A stretch of 64,000 bases of DNA from Egicoccus sp. AB-alg2 (GTDB lineage: Bacteria; Actinomycetota; Nitriliruptoria; Nitriliruptorales; Nitriliruptoraceae): the NCBI RefSeq assembly GCF_041821065.1, contig NZ_JBGUAX010000001.1, forward strand, positions 124,001 to 188,000, written 5' to 3'. Positions 63,391 through 64,000 of this stretch are shown here, one piece after another (position 1 is the stretch's first letter; each line of letters opens with the position of its first letter). The translations under genes and the position numbers were made by a program. The notes beneath the pieces are model-generated. The model was not told where the DNA came from. It saw only the letters and a program-made list of their open reading frames with translations, and did not search any database.

Positions 63391-64000
63391 GTGGCGCTCC
63401 AGGTCGGTCTCGTCGGCCTGCCCAACGTCGGCAAGTCGACCCTGTTCAACGCCGTCTCGCAGGCCGGCGCGGAAGCCGCCAACTTCCCGTTCTGCACCAT
63501 CGACCCCAACGTCGGCGTGGTCGCGGTGCCCGACGCCCGCCTGACGCGGCTCGCCGAGCTGGCCCAGTCCGCCAAGGTGGTGCCGACCGCGATCGAGTTC
63601 GTGGACATCGCCGGGCTGGTCGCCGGCGCGTCCCAGGGCGAGGGGCTCGGCAACCAGTTCCTGGCGCACATCCGCGAGGTCGACGCGATCTGCAACGTGG
63701 TGCGCTGCTTCGAGGACGACGACATCGTCCACGTCAGCGGCTCGGTCGACCCGGCCCGCGACATCGAGGTGATCACGACCGAGCTGGTGCTGGCCGACCT
63801 CGCCACGACGGAGAAGCGGCTGGAGCGCGCGACGCGGGCCGCCCGCAGCGGCGACAAGGACCTCGCGCGCGAACGCGACCAGGTCCTGGCCCTGCGCGAC
63901 CACCTCGCCGAGGGCCACGTGGCGCGCACCTTCGCCGGCGACCTGGAGCCGTCGGTCGCACGCGAGCTGTCGCTGCTGACCGCCAAGCCGGTTCTGTACG
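63391..64000 (+). CDS. ychF: Obg-like GTPase/ATPase YchF, partial
   Basis: OLA1/YchF P-loop ATPase that binds ribosomes; only 203 residues are present before the window edge. P-loop 'VGLVGLPNVGKSTLFNAVS', 'NFPFCTIDPNVGVV', 'VDIAGLVAGASQGEGLGNQF' and 'HIREVDAICNVVRCF'. GTG at 63391 follows GGAAGG. The C-terminal TGS domain lies beyond the window. Confidence 0.95.
   Translation, partial: MALQVGLVGLPNVGKSTLFNAVSQAGAEAANFPFCTIDPNVGVVAVPDARLTRLAELAQSAKVVPTAIEFVDIAGLVAGASQGEGLGNQFLAHIREVDAICNVVRCFEDDDIVHVSGSVDPARDIEVITTELVLADLATTEKRLERATRAARSGDKDLARERDQVLALRDHLAEGHVARTFAGDLEPSVARELSLLTAKPVLY

Overview
The window is 64 kb of very GC-rich, gene-dense chromosome with about 64 protein genes and one tRNA. 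Most genes start with GTG, and neighbours in an operon often overlap by 4 bases. The gene content is actinobacterial: a complete Pup-proteasome locus, PafB/PafC WYL regulators, HelY, NucS, HemQ, DUF4193, DUF2017 and an adjacent Lnt/Ppm1 pair. The mix and extreme GC fit a deep-branching actinobacterium (Nitriliruptoria/Euzebyia-like), but that placement is an inference. I see no insertion sequences, phage genes or CRISPR arrays, so this looks like core chromosome.

Layout. 1-5.0 kb (-): BmpA-type nucleoside ABC importer. 5.2-6.7 kb: two uncharacterised genes. 6.8-10.2 kb (-): aat-egtD-ahcY. 10.3-13.3 kb (+): 5'-3' exonuclease, murJ and a small gene. 13.3-18.4 kb (-): cold-shock protein, clpS, DUF2017; then an antitoxin-like domain, SRPBCC, a RecB-like Fe-S nuclease, an inositol-phosphatase family gene and an unknown gene. 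18.5 kb: tRNA-Glu. 18.6-21.5 kb (-): DUF4193-lnt-ppm1. 22-27.8 kb (-): amidohydrolase, acyl-CoA dehydrogenase, GNAT, Xaa-Pro peptidase and lipid kinase. 27.9-46.1 kb: ttuB/ttuA-trmI, arc-dop-pup, [antisense histidine kinase], prcB-prcA-pafA-pafB-pafC, zinc ribbon, tatA-tatC, helY. 46.2-53.9 kb: GH65 phosphorylase, engB, a divergent ArsR/SRPBCC versus ClpP-paralogue pair, a candidate small RNA, msrA and a DEAD-box helicase. 53.9-64 kb: aconitase, M15 lipoprotein, gpmA, hemQ-CoA ligase-NUDIX, a frameshifted gene, nucS and ychF (cut by the window end).

How the genes fit together. Much of the window concerns protein turnover: Aat and ClpS (N-degron route to ClpP), an extra ClpP-like peptidase, and every component of pupylation (Pup, Dop, PafA, ARC, PrcA/B). 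Envelope functions include MurJ, Lnt/Ppm1, Tat and a lipoprotein peptidase. RNA functions include TtuA/TrmI T-loop modification, cold-shock protein, DEAD-box helicase and HelY.

Most unusual points: (i) a single ORF fusing a ubiquitin-fold sulfur-carrier (TtuB/ThiS-like) domain to the tRNA thiolase TtuA, next to trmI and the Pup locus; (ii) a membrane histidine kinase inserted in opposite orientation between pup and prcB; (iii) twin GCAACC-N4-GGTTGC palindromes framing a promoter between an ArsR gene and a ClpP paralogue; (iv) a candidate structured small RNA near 51.2 kb with a C6 loop; (v) EgtD translationally coupled to Aat and followed by SAH hydrolase.
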